DNA from: Imbricaverruca yamaguchii
Taxonomy: Eukaryota > Arthropoda > Thecostraca > Neoverrucidae
Assembly: GCA_034440575.1 (NCBI GenBank)
Contig: JAOTOL010001470.1
Span: forward strand, 891,001 to 955,000
Reading direction: 5' to 3'
Length of the DNA: 64,000 bases
Made by a program: the position numbers and the translations under genes. Position 1 is the first letter of the stretch. Each line of letters begins with the position of its first letter. The notes under the pieces were generated by a model. It made no database searches. It had not been told where the DNA came from and saw nothing but the letters and a program-made list of their open reading frames with translations. Below, one piece after another: positions 33,773-44,840 of this stretch.

Positions 33773-36299
33773 GTCAGTTTATTATTAGTTTATTATATCA
33801 GCTATATACACCGGTTATTACTAAGCAGAGCTTGTTTAAAAGGAGGCTGAGCTGTAGTGTGCTGAAATTAACCGGGATGCGCCCTCGATTTCATCAACGA
33901 CAGCACCCGACCTCCTGCATTAAGGGGCCGCCCACGATGGTCAGAGGCTCGGCCAGTGTTGCAAGTAACCGGTCATTCTGGAGATTTAGCTCCGAGGAGG
34001 TTGGGGCGAGTATCCGTTATCGTACGTGGTGTTGCAATCGTCGCGCTGCTCCCTGGTCGAGTTGGTCCGCAGGCTCATCGGCTGGTAGTGCCTGTTTCTT
34101 TATTGGGTGATTCACGACGCACGTTATGCACATTCAAGACAAATGGTACCGCCCACACTGTTTCGCCGGTGGACCGGGGGATTGGGAAATGTCCCGAGCG
34201 GTGAGAGTGTTGAACCCCAAACCTTTGGTACCCAGAGCTCAACAACTTCACCACTCGGCCATCCCCACTCCACGGGTGGTGTTGCATAGGAAGGGGCAAT
34301 TCGGCTATTCTGGTCCTCGGAGAGTCCATACCTACAATATCCAGTAATGTATTGAGTCAAATATCCATAATTTCAGACTCCGTCCACCGACCTTTGGCGG
34401 TTGCCTGAGGCTATATTCCGTACCGGCCTGCTACTAGCGGCAGCTGCTGTGGTAGCATTGTGTTCATCGACAAGCTACTGAAATCGGGACGAAGTGGCCA
34501 AGGTGGGTGGGTGGTGGTTTTTCTTCTCGCTGCTCCACAAACAACATGAGCAGGCACATTCAGCGCGGCAAGTGAGCTCTCCCACCCTAATTGACCCCGG
34601 GCGTTATGGACCGAGCCGCTCATTTAGCCGTTCTGGGCCGGTTCTAAACGTTAATCCGCCATAGGGAAATTTACTTCAAATCGTGATATAATCGGTGTAG
34701 CTACTAACTGACCGGGAAAACTAAAATTCGACGCCTGGTTCCAAATGGAACCAAGCTATAGCTATAAAATGCACTACTTGTGGCCGTAGTTGCCGTACTT
34801 AAGAGGCCAACTTGCATGAAATATTTGCATGCAAGCCGATTTTAACATTGGACATCCGTGAACTTTACATGCAAACCTGATCTTATTTAGTCCTCACCTC
34901 AACGGTGTCATCGTTTTCAAATTTCGACGCCCACTTTCAAGTTTAGCAATATCTAAGGCAACTGCCAAAAATATCCTGGATGTCGTACTATTGTAACTTT
35001 AGGGGCCAAATTGAATTGCATTTGCAATGTGCTGCTGTAAATGCCAAAATTCTTACTAGGTGCTATAGTTCAACCAATTAATCAGTGATTGTACACCTTT
35101 AACGTGATATATCACACATTCGACATTCGCATACATGCATTCAACACTGCATGCATTTGTTTGCAAAATGTGCAATTGGTGTGCGGCAACCATAAGGGGA
35201 AACAGCTAATTACTATGCTAAGTCAGTGTTCGGAATTCAGCGCACTCGTTTTAGCAGGCGCAAATGCACGTGCCATATTACGAACACCGCTGTTCAGTTC
35301 GGGGAACACGGAAATTCGTCTGTGCTATTTGCCGAACGCTTTTCTAACCCGATAAAGGCGGTGTTTTTATAAAATGCAATGTGTTCTTCAAAAATTAAAA
35401 GCTTTACACTTCTAAAGGTCAAAAGGCGTGTACCTTTCCGTGACCAGGCCTGAGCTTTACAAAAATAAATAATCCCGTATGATTTGACCACAAATGAATG
35501 CCTACTATGCCTCCTATTGGGAATATGCATAATAATTTCAAGTCCGTCACAAACAAAGTGACGAGAAGATAGTTCTGACCTCAGGATTGCTAAACACCCA
35601 GCCTGCCTCAGTCTTGTCCAGGAAAATTTTGCATTCAAACTCGGTCTAGCATGCTTAACACTGAGTGATTTAAAAAATCCTCTGGCTACTTAAGTCAATC
35701 GTAATACTCGCCATCTCCACACATCAATGAAGGAAGAACGCGCGGTGCAAGCACAATAAGGTGGGACACCTCAACATATGGCTCCAGCAGAAAAACACAA
35801 CTACAGCGAATGTCACACGCGCGCCATAAATGCAGAAGGCCGCCTGCAGGGAAGGGCAGACGAAAACTCACACATTATCAATATATTCCACTCATGATCA
35901 CTCAGAAATCCACTCAAGTTTGAATTTGTTGACTTCTTGCGTGGTATGTACAGCACGGATTGAGGAAAATGAGACACGGAATGGAAGGCAGGATACACCT
36001 TCGTGTAATGCTTGGCTAGCTGCTCAAGCAATTTCCTCATGTAACAATAAATATATAATATCCAGCAAATGGTTCTTCAAACCATCGGTCCCTAACGGAT
36101 TCTCCCTCATCAGTCAACACATGACTTCACCAGATTCAACTGCGGACTAGGCAGTAGGTCCCCATGCGCATTTTCAGCACCGCATGCTGCAGTGCACTCG
36201 AAAGCGGTACTTACCAAGATCTAAACAGCCATTCCCAGAGCGATTCAGTGCACTAGACGTTCACATCGTTGTGAAACGATCCAGCTCGGTGCGATGTAA
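33773..36299. other. Intron-like or intergenic DNA with one SINE
   Basis: Contains the minus-strand SINE at 34140-34290 (listed separately). The rest is AT-rich with no supported exon. If the kinase gene is real this would be its first intron. Confidence 0.35.
34140..34290 (-). mobile_element. tRNA-derived SINE, minus strand
   Basis: On the minus strand GGGATGGCCGAGTGGTGAAG (A box, Ser/Leu type) is followed by a GAGCTC stem region and GGTTCAACACT (B box), then a GC-rich body. Same family as the head at 14641. Not a working tRNA. Confidence 0.6.
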
Positions 36300-36475
36300 A
36301 CAGGCTGATGTCGTGCCGGACTGCTGCCGCTGTTGTGGGCGGCAGTATCACTGCCATTCTCTGCTGAGCTGATCCCAAGCATGCTGATGTCGTGCCAGAC
36401 TGTTGCCGCTGTTGTGGACGGCAGTATCACTGCCAGTCTCTGCTGAGCTGGTCCCAAACAGGCTGATGTGCCAGA
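36300..36475 (+). repeat. 79-bp tandem repeat, about 2.2 units
   Basis: GCTGATGTCGTGCC starts units at about 36304 and 36383 with shared GCCGCTGTTGTGG and CGGCAGTATCACTGCC. A third partial unit begins at 36462. Confidence 0.85.
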
Positions 36476-36479
36476 CTAA

Positions 36480-36975
36480 CAAAACGGTTGCAACGCACCT
36501 TTGCCGCAGGCGGTACTCTCAAGTCCTAAACACGGAGTTATATGGCACGTCTATCCCTCTTCAACCAATCGCGAAGTTCCTTGGGGTGCAGTTTGATAGC
36601 CGTTTAACGTACAAACAACATTTAAAAACATTGAGAGTAGAATGTTTTAAGTAATTTAGCCTGTTCAATTGTATATCACGAAACTCCTCTGGTTCTAACC
36701 GAAAGAAATTAATGATGTTATATCGGTCACTCATTCGATCTAAGCTGGACTACGCATGCTATGATGACGTGTATGATGGCGCCTGAAAAAACAATAAGCC
36801 TACTCTTGACGCGGTAAAGCATGCGGTTCTGCGGATCGACACCGTTTGGAACTACGCCGATTGTTAGCCTACTCGCAGAGTCGAATGAACCTGCCCCGGC
36901 GTTAAGACGTGAAATGTTCGGCCTAGGATACGCATGCAGGTTACGACAGTTCCTCACCCATCCCACCTACGACCA
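36480..36975 (+). mobile_element. Decayed LINE fragment, reverse transcriptase end
   Basis: Carries FLGVQFDSRLTYKQHL (36573-36622) and, after frame changes, MLYRSLIRSKLDYACY, which are typical of the region after the LINE reverse transcriptase core. Its 3' 100 bp match 31090-31190. Truncated and inactive. Confidence 0.65.
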
Positions 36976-37760
36976 GGGGTGTCGATTTGTATCCTTTTGT
37001 GGGGGCCATGGCCCCACCAATGTTGATCTTGCCCCGCCCCTCAATGTTGATTTTGCCCCCCCAATAAGCCATGCTGTTTTTATGTTCATAAGAAAGCTAA
37101 AGAAAAAAAGAAAAAAAGAGAAAAACATCATGCAGTATAGAAAAATGAGTTGATATTAACCTCAGTATTGTGTGCTGTAAGGAAACAGATTACGTTTACA
37201 TAGTGGACTGACTCTCTACCTTTTGCTGCAAACTTGAAAATTGTGAGAGAGAAAAACAACAACAAAATAACTGGATCTCCCTCCACTGTGGAAGGACAAC
37301 TTGGATCATAAAATGCTGAGATTAGCAGATGTTGATGGATTCAGGGGCGTCAATTTGTATTCTTTTGTGGGGGCCATGGCCCCACCAATGCTGATCTTAG
37401 CTCCCTCAATGTCGATTTGGACCCTCAATAACCACTGCTATATTTGATTGATTGATTTATTATTTGGGCTTAAGGGTGCATCAACTGCTACTGGTTATGC
37501 AGCGCCCAACCACTGTTATATTTATGCTCGTAAGAAAACTAAAGGAAAAAACGAATAGCACCATGCTACTTAGAATACTTAGTTGATGCCAGCAAACACA
37601 CTTTGTAATGAAATGGAACAGATTTGTATTGGATAGTGGATTGACTAGCTACTTCTTGCTGCAAAATTTAACAATGTGTGGAAAAAAACAAAGAAGTTGG
37701 ATTTACTTCCACTTTGCAAGCATAGCTTACATCATGAAATGTTGAGATTAGGTGATGCTG
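36975..37760 (+). repeat. Diverged tandem duplication, about 370-bp units
   Basis: Unit 1 starts near 36975 and unit 2 near 37343; both begin GGG-CGTCAATTTGTAT and continue through TTTTGTGGGGGCCATGGCC, GTAAGAAAACTAAAG-like and GATTAG-TGATG-like words. Unit 2 carries a 62-bp insertion. Confidence 0.8.
37446..37507 (-). mobile_element. 62-bp retroposed fragment with target-site duplication
   Basis: Flanked by AACCACTGCTATATTT (37430-37445) and AACCACTGTTATATTT (37508-37523), a 16-bp duplication with one mismatch. Read on the minus strand it is GGGCGCTGCATAACCAG... ending in an AATCAATCAAT tail, as expected for a 5'-truncated LINE or SINE 3' end. Confidence 0.75.
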
Positions 37761-38658
37761 ATGCATTTTAAACCAGATGGTATAAAAATTAGCAAAGCCA
37801 CTATACAACAATTGCACTGCCACAATGATGCTTGCACACAATCTGGTCATCAACAACAATCAGTCATTGAGATATATGATATACAATGTTTATCTTCAGA
37901 GCCAACCCATCACACCATAAGCTTGATATTTACCTAGATACCTACCTATTTACCCACCTGTATGCCCAATGACAAGGTGCATATAATTAATAATATGGGC
38001 ATCACAGCCCAATGTATCTGATAGCTTATGATACCATGAAAGAAAAAGTGAGCAAGAAGCTGCATGCACACTATTATAATTTCTATTCTTGAAGAAAGCA
38101 AGCAGGTAGGTAGGCACTTAAGCCATAGCTTACAAGAGTAGTTATACAAGGTCAGACCTTCTCACCAAATAAATGAGATGGCCGTTCTTCAGAAGATCAA
38201 GATTCGTAGCATCAAAGGATGTTCAGTTACATAAATCACAGAGTCTAAAGTTCAATTTGCGGTTGCGATCGACAAATATGGCAGAGGTAAGACAGTTGTG
38301 GTGCAATTGCGAGCAGTGTTGAACCCGGTGCCCAAACTCATGCGAGGTCGATCTGATTAGTTTTTTTTTGTACTTCATACCTTTTGATATATATGCAGAT
38401 TGATATGGCTATGAAACAACTTGCTGATATTTAATGTGGTTTTAAAATGATTTGCTGATATTTAATTCCCAAAGGAACTCTAGATGAAGAAGCTGGTAGG
38501 TACGCTTCAACAAGTCTAGTCCATGTTTTTTTTTCTGATTTGTGATCAGGGTTTCTATGTTAATACCACATAACTATCATATTTGTTTTCAAGAAGAGTT
38601 GGTTTAGTTTGCATTTATTTATATTTGTACTCTACCACTCTTTGCTTTCTCTGCCCAG
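37761..38658. other. AT-rich intergenic DNA
   Basis: No supported feature. A duplicated word (AACTTGCTGATATTTAAT / GATTTGCTGATATTTAATT) occurs near 38419-38467. Confidence 0.3.
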
Positions 38659-38726
38659 GATTGGGGCACCCAATGTTGCATTCATGTCAGGGGTTGGTAG
38701 ACTTTTTAGTAAATTTGCAGCTGAAG
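38659..38726 (+). CDS. Candidate short coding exon, unknown product
   Basis: A strong acceptor (TTTGCTTTCTCTGCCCAG) and a donor (GCTGAAG|GTAATC) bound 68 bp that are open in one frame and encode APNVAFMSGVGRLFSKFAAE. It may belong with the candidate exon at 41057-41135, but the phases do not join directly. Confidence 0.3.
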
Positions 38727-38874
38727 GTAATCTCTGATTTCTCTGATTTTTTAAATGCAATGTTTAGAAGTGTGATGAACTTGCTGCGAGCACTCATTTT
38801 GGTAAATTTGTGATTTAAGGCATTTTATGAATTCTTGGAATTTATCATTTCAGGATGCGGAGCCGATAAAATTT

Positions 38875-39040
38875 TGGATGGCTCCGGCTCCGACTCCGGC
38901 TCCGACTCTGGCTCCAGGAAAGTATCCCGGCTCCGGCTCCGGCTCCGGCTCCGAGTAAAATGTCCCGGCGGTTCCGGCTCCGGCTCCGGGCAAAATGTAC
39001 CGGCTCCGGCGGCTCCAGCTCCGGCTCCGGTTCCGTACAT
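38875..39040. repeat. GGCTCC hexamer array
   Basis: Long runs of GGCTCCGGCTCC, broken by short AAAATGTCCCGG spacers that themselves repeat. A second, shorter array with the same spacer is at 39595-39690. Confidence 0.92.
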
Positions 39041-39594
39041 CTCAAACGTGATCGATCCATTAAGTAAGAGCTAGGGGGATGTAAAAAAAAGTTGGCCGCG
39101 ACCACTCAGAGGCGCAAGCTTCAGACAATTATAAGGAACTTTCCCATATAAACCCTGTATCTATCTGTAAATAAACACCCGCCCCCTCCCAAACCACTTT
39201 TAGGTGTTATGCCCTCGTAAACTGACGCTCGTTTCGTGCCGTATTGGGGCAATCAGAAGAGGGGAGATTCGAATCAACAACACTCCCCATCCCGTGAACG
39301 GTCCAAGGAACACCATTGTTGTAAATTTTAATGTTTGACCTCATATCTAATAAGGTTGATGGTGGAAATAATGAACTTAACTAAACTAAACATGTAAATA
39401 TTGCATTGACTACTGAGGCTAGAATATAGTTGTTGATTATTTTACAATTATTTGATAATATTTTTACATGCTACTCATATTTAAACATTTTGGCTTTTAA
39501 AAATGCGTTTTCATTCCATACCCTACCATATCTTACGAGGTATAATGTGTTCATTTCACGTTTGCTAATTTTGTTTAATTTACACCTCTTTCGG
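39041..39594. other. AT-rich interval between the GGCTCC arrays
   Basis: No supported gene or repeat recognised. Confidence 0.3.
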
Positions 39595-39690
39595 AGTCGG
39601 AGCCGACCTGCTCTTGACGGCTCCGGCTCCGACTCCAGCTCCGAGTAAAATGTCCCGGCGGCTCCGGCTCCGGCTCCGGCTCCTGCTCCG
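39595..39690. repeat. Second GGCTCC hexamer array
   Basis: Same GGCTCCGACTCC units and the same GAGTAAAATGTCCCGGCGG spacer as 38875-39040. It is followed by the AACCTAACC-type dispersed repeat, as if the array grew at a fixed place in that element. Confidence 0.9.
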
Positions 39691-39699
39691 CATCCCTGA

Positions 39700-40690
39700 T
39701 TTCAGTGCAATGTTTATGAATGTGACTAAGATGATGGACCACTCATTTTCTGTACAATTGCCTACTTTTCAGGTGGTGAACAAAATATCACCAAAAATGG
39801 CTTTGAATTAGGTGACAGGATAACAAATAAAAAACAAAAAACAAAAACAAATGAAACATACCACTAACCTAATCTCAATTTGGAAAAGGGAAACCAACAC
39901 ATGCATTTGAAATATGTCAAGCAGTATCTTTTCTTCTTTATTTTTTCTTACCTCACCCAACCTAACCTGGCCAACATAGCAGCTTAAAAAAGTTCAATTT
40001 TCTTTTTAAGTTGGGAAAAGTTTTGCAAAAAAATTCCAACTTAAAACACCCAAACTAACCTAACATCACAAAACCTGGCCAATTTGCTTCTTTTACAGAG
40101 GTAAATGTTTGTACAAACTTGTCCTGATACCACTTTAAAGCACACCAATCTTGTTAGGTTAGGTTGAGTGAGGTTTTTTCGTTTGTAAAATTTCAAGAAA
40201 ATGAAAAAATCGCCTGATATTTTTCACAATTTTGTTTTTACGATTGGTTTCTCCAAAACCAGGTTACGCTATGTTAGGTTAGGTTATGTTGTATTTTTAA
40301 CATATTTATTTGTGTCCCATGTTACCTAACTCAAAGCCCATTTACACAGAAAATGAGTGGTCTCATCATCTTAGTCACATCCATAAACATTGCATTGGAA
40401 ACATAAATTCCCAACATTCATAAAACACCTAAAAGCACAAATTTACCATCCTTTCCTCTATAAATGCATACTTATCAATTGGGGGTAAAAGTAACACCCA
40501 AAAGGATGTGGAATTAGGTAACGAAGCATAAAATAAAGTTAAAGAAAGATGTAAGATAACCTTACATAACCTGGCCATGCTTTCCATGCAAGAAGTGAAT
40601 TCCTTTTCATTCAAATTCTCAATCACATTTCTAACGTATTTTCAACTTAAAAAGCCTAGCATAACCTAATCTAAACTGGCATGAACTGTT
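39700..40690. repeat. AACCTAACC-type dispersed repeat, copy 1
   Basis: Two halves in opposite orientation: 39700-39800 (GTGCAATGTTTATGAATGTGA, then GGTGGTGAACAAAATATCACC) and its inverse at 40340-40400. Between and beyond them are many CTAACC/GGTTAG words. Related copies lie at 40680-41040, 46330-46800, 51350-51700 and 51830-52000. Confidence 0.7.
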
Positions 40691-41056
40691 TTTTTTCGTA
40701 TAACTTTTTTCTTCTAATTTTGCTTTCTCCAAATTTTGTTTTTCCTCACAACAAAGCCTAACCTCTCCTGACTTAACCAGACCTGACCCCTTTGCATGCT
40801 TCATGGAGGTAAAATGTGTGGACAACTTTTCTGGTGGTGACCTTAAACTGAAATATTGCATTTTTGCATTTTTCAGTTTATGGTAATCCCAGACTCCTTT
40901 TAATTTTTTTTTTAATATGGCATTCATTGATGTGCTCAACATGATGGGACCACTAATTTCCTCTGGAGATGGATACTTTTCAATTGGGAGGTTAAATGAC
41001 ACTAAAAAATGGATACATAAATAAGTTCTTTGAACCATATGTTATATCCTTTACAG

Positions 41057-41135
41057 TGCTGCTCCATCCACCTCTAACTCCAACCCTGATCAAACTTCAG
41101 GAGCGCATCCATATTCAAAGCAGTCTGCGGAGAAG
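41057..41135 (+). CDS. Candidate coding exon, unknown product
   Basis: Acceptor ATATCCTTTACAG and donor GAGAAG|GTATGT bound 79 bp that encode a Ser/Pro/Asn-rich stretch (STSNSNPDQTSGAHP). It leaves the exon in phase 0. It is embedded in repeats, so it could be a chance combination. Confidence 0.28.
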
Positions 41136-41369
41136 GTATGTATTGTAGCATAAGTACTGTGATCTGAATTCCATGGTATTCATGTTGCCTTACATATATT
41201 CCATCCTTGCCAATCCATGATCAGATGTTTGACTTTCCTTAAACTGTTTGAAGAACTTGGGAGTTTAAATCACGTGTGAGTGATGAAGCAGATGAACTAT
41301 CCCTGGATTCTTATGTTGCAGCATTGCATTGCACAGTGATATGCCGAATGGGGGTATTGTGGGCAGTTC

Positions 41370-42640
41370 CTGACAGGTTGTGGAGCCCCCAAGAATCCGC
41401 CGACCTCAGGAAAAAATGTGTCATGCTCCCTAGAAATCGCACCGTGGCTCAGAAATTCACATTTGGTGTCCCCAAAAAGTCGCGCAGAAGCCTCTGATAA
41501 TGACACTGGGGCCTCAGATGTTTGCTACTGGGTGTTGTGGTGTTCAAGAAAATCACGACGGGGCCACAAACGGTCGGGCCGGTGCCCCGTGAAAATCACG
41601 CTGAGACTTTGGGTACCAAGAATTCTCGCTCGGGTTCCTGGAAATCACTAGATGCATGGCATGTCACACCGGGGCTTTAAAAGTCTCCCTGGGATCACCC
41701 AACAAATGAAGCCGGGAGACGAAAAACAGCCCGGATTGAAAAATCACTCTTGGATCCAAGGGTTCCACAACAATGGCTCCAAAGTTCATAAAACGTGTTG
41801 CCCCTCCCCCCCCAAAAAAAAAAGTGTCGTAGCCACTAAAACTAGCGCAAGATATCCAAACAAGTGACCACGGTGCCCAAAAAATCGCACTCAGACCAAG
41901 CAATTCAGGTTCCTTCATTTTAAAATATCGCTGGGGCCAAAACGCCGCGCCGGAGCCCCACACGTCGCAGCTGGCTTCCCAAGAACCAATATCTACCCGG
42001 AATGTCACCCTGCGAACATAAAAATTGCGTCAACGATCCACAATAAGAAGGCGTCGGACCCCGGAAATGATCCTGCTGGGGCACCGAAAAAAAGACCAGG
42101 CACCGCGAGCCCGAATAATCGTACTGTGGCTAAAAAATATCCTACAATGAGCTTACAGAAAATAGACCTGACGCCAAAAATCATAAGGGGCTCTATCGAG
42201 TCGACCCGAGCACCGGAAACAAATCAGAATAGGTCCCGAAAGAAAATTATCCGAAGGGCCTTTCTACTCTCGATGGTGCCAGCTGCGGGAAAGTAACGCT
42301 GAGCAGCCGCAGTGGCGTACCAAGGGGAAAAATGCTGCCCCACATCCTGAAGGGGTATACTCCGAAGAATCGCGCCGGTTCCCAAAAAATCGCGCTGGGC
42401 CCTATAAATTCGCATCAGGGACACAGAATTCGCGTACCGAGCTGTGAATGCAGTGGGCACCATAACACTTACACCAGGCTCCCATAATTTGCATCTGATT
42501 CCACCAAAGTCACGCTGAAGCGGAGCTAATTACAACACGCCCTGATAACTCGCGACGACGCCCCCAAATATCTCGTACTGTACCCAGAATTCCGGCGGTA
42601 GTACCAAAAGTTTCAGTCAAGGCATCACAAATACTCTTGT
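41370..42640 (+). repeat. Degenerate 22-bp minisatellite array
   Basis: About 1.27 kb of loosely repeating 21-24 bp units of the form GGNGCCCCAAAAAATCGCGCTG; examples are TGCCCCGTGAAAATCACGCTGA and TTCCCAAAAAATCGCGCTGG. Units are strongly diverged, yet the GCCC block, the A-rich block and the TCGCGCT/TCACGCT block keep phase. The orientation is opposite to the array at 58080-59100. Confidence 0.72.
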
Positions 42641-42679
42641 TTAGTACAACGAGGAATGGCTCTTAAGTTTTCCTGGGTT

Positions 42680-43147
42680 TTAGACATTGCGTGAGACGAA
42701 ATGTACGACCCTCAATATACCAGGAGGTGCTGAGTTTACATCAAAAGTAACGTTAGGGATTATGCTACATTGCTCAAGGTTTCGGCCAGGGGCCATCTTC
42801 AGGAGTTCACTCCTGGATATCGTGCCGTCCCAGGATATCAACTCCTGCAGACTCTCCGCGGTCTCATTTAGTCTCGGAGTACTCCTGGGACGGACGTTGG
42901 GGTCTTCACGCTTATTTTTGCCGCCGATGCACCTGATACGTTCAACAGCGAACTGGCGCTCTGTTCTGTCATCGATATAGAGTGTTTGGAACACCATTTC
43001 GCTATGAGCATACCAGGCACTGGAGTGGAGGTACCGCATCACAATGCTCACGACTTCTCCATACTGCAACCGAGTGAGCTGTAGCTGGCGCAGCACATGC
43101 CGCGGCCCATCCAGCCAGTTGTGCTGCACCTTCGCGCGAAACCACAT
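42680..43147 (-). pseudogene. Conserved ORF of the long-TIR element, copy 1
   Basis: 156 codons open on the minus strand. The first about 100 residues match the central gene at 49381-49940 (WLDGPRHVLRQLQLTRLQ, SAWYAHSEM, RQFAVERI). After ISWDGTI the sequence departs into an unrelated tail (LLKMAPGRNLEQCS). I recall similar repeat-associated proteins of unknown function in other invertebrates, but cannot name the family. Probably a dead chimaera. Confidence 0.5.
42776..42822 (-). ncRNA. Hammerhead ribozyme-like core
   Basis: On the minus strand CTGAAGA, a GGCC/GGCC stem with a short loop, then GAAA form the conserved hammerhead order. A GGAG/CTCC stem precedes it. Penelope-like elements are known to carry such motifs. 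The stem III partner and cleavage-site context (ATATC) pair poorly, so activity is doubtful. Confidence 0.4.
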
Positions 43148-43551
43148 CGGATAGTAAACCCCACAATGAATTCAACGATACGCCGGAGGTTTTTGCATGC
43201 AGTGTCTCCCAGGCCATGATCTGACACGTACAGTGTACGTACATGCACCGTCAGCTTTTTCCCGTTCTAACAGCTAAGAGGGACGTGGAAACTATGCTAA
43301 AACGGCTGTGAGTTCCATGAAAGATAGAACTGGGGTGCTCTATACCGTCCAGTCAGCTGTGCTCCGCACCTTCGCGCGATGTTTGTCTTGGATATACCAA
43401 TGTACATTGATTGATGTCTGACATGTGTCCCTTTGGTAAAATAGGGATCGATGGTTCCATGGTGATTACGGCGAATTTCAACAATCACGACGAATTTTAA
43501 TCATTTCTATCACCAACGTATAGCATCTTCGTCTGAACGTGATGTGGAAAG

Positions 43552-43619
43552 GCTATCTGAATGTCTCAACATGCAACGAATAGGTACCTATTCGTTGCAT
43601 GTTGAGACATTCAGATAGC
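43552..43619. repeat. Perfect 68-bp palindrome
   Basis: GCTATCTGAATGTCTCAACA... reads the same on both strands around a GGTACC centre at 43585/43586, with 34-base arms and no spacer. It lies within the terminal repeat of the truncated long-TIR copy. The equivalent place at 49020-49080 is an imperfect palindrome, and at 50300-50345 one arm is lost. Confidence 0.97.
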
Positions 43620-43683
43620 ATTTCCAGATAGCCTTGCATTTGGTATGTGATGCACATGCGTACAAAGCAGCCTCCTTCAATCA

Positions 43684-43984
43684 TAAAGACATAAAGACAT
43701 AAAGACATAAAAGATTAGTGCAACTATGAGCCACAAGGGCCCTTCTTGGTTGCATTTCTTTGTATGCACTGAAATGGCCAGTTGCCGTGCACCAGAACTC
43801 TGTCAATCAGCCATCCCTGTAGTACTGAATTACGCAAGCCCTCTATTTCCTTATACATGATTTTATCTATGCTGTTTTTTTAAAGATGTTCAATGTGCTG
43901 CTACTGACGATGTTTTCTGGCAGCTGGTTCCAGTGTTCCACTACCCTGTTGGTGAAGAAAGTTTGCCTTAACACCACTCTGAAA
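43684..43984 (-). mobile_element. CR1/L2-like LINE 3' end, copy C
   Basis: Same sequence as 47772-48020 (GCAACTATGAGCCACAAGGG, CAATGTGCTGCTACTGAC, CCCTGTTGGTGAAGAAAG). Its minus-strand 3' end carries a TTTATGTC octamer tail of about three units. Strongly truncated. Confidence 0.75.
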
Positions 43985-44840
43985 ATTCCCGACACAGGCT
44001 ACTGTGTATACTTCAGTGCATACATGTGAGCTGATAGTATTAACTAAAGCGCTTTCTTTCATCGAGATATCACAAGATGTTGCATATGTCATACTATCCG
44101 ACTCTCCTAGCAACCTTTTGGCACTTAAATAATTGTATCCCACCGACACTACTGATTAACATGCTGGCACGCCTCACCACTCTAGAACGAGACTAAAAAA
44201 AAAACTTTTTGGGGGGCTGGGCTCGAAGCCATATCAGAACTTATGGAAATGAGCGGGCAGATTCTGCAGCGAAATGGGCAGCTCAGAGACCCCCCAACAC
44301 GCGATCTCCCACTTCCCGCCATGGACTACATCTCTGAAATTACACCGCACATGAATGCTAAGTGGAAGAGGAGTTGGAGCGCACAGTCGAACAATAAGCT
44401 GCATTCAATTAAACCACGCCTTGCAGAGTGGTCATCATGACATCTCAGATCCATGAGTGTCGAGGTGACTCTGTGTAGACTGTGAACTGGCTGCACGAAC
44501 AGACTACTCACCAATACCTCCTCTGCGGGAAAGAGATACTCATGTGCCTCCGCTCTCTGGAAGCCCTCACAATGCGACATTTACTTTTTTCGTGCAGACA
44601 TTTGTTTCCAGGAAGTGAAGGGGTTTTACGGAAATCGGATCGGACATCTAACATATCGCAACTAGCTAGCAGATGACTCGAAATTCATTAATTCCGGTAT
44701 CATACTCAGGTACCTGAGGGCGATAGGACTTCAGGCCATATACTCACCTCAGGAACACGATAGAACTTGTACATGTTAAATGAACGTTATGGGCGCTAAA
44801 TGATCATATGTTTCGGTCGAGGCGCCCTAAACCCCATATT
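43985..44840 (+). mobile_element. Decayed RNase H-bearing LINE, 3' part, second copy
   Basis: Matches 31565-32395 along its length (TCACAAGATGTTGCATATGT, GCAGCGAAATGGGCAGCTCA, CACTTCCCGCCATGGA, GGCGCTAAATGATCA). Frame breaks and stops throughout. Confidence 0.75.

Larger units (their letters stand above)
42660..43683 (-). mobile_element. Truncated copy of the long-TIR element
   Basis: On the minus strand 43683-43245 matches the terminal inverted repeat of the element at 48483-50878, and 43245-42820 matches its central gene (KVQHNWLDGPRHVLRQLQL is shared). The opposite terminal repeat is missing. It ends on the right at a TTTATGTC LINE tail and on the left at a sequence with a hammerhead-like core. 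Confidence 0.75.

Noticed and set aside
40631..41038. 135-codon minus-strand gene
   Set aside because: Lies in AACCTAACC-type repeat, has no motif and matches the repeat's own low stop density.
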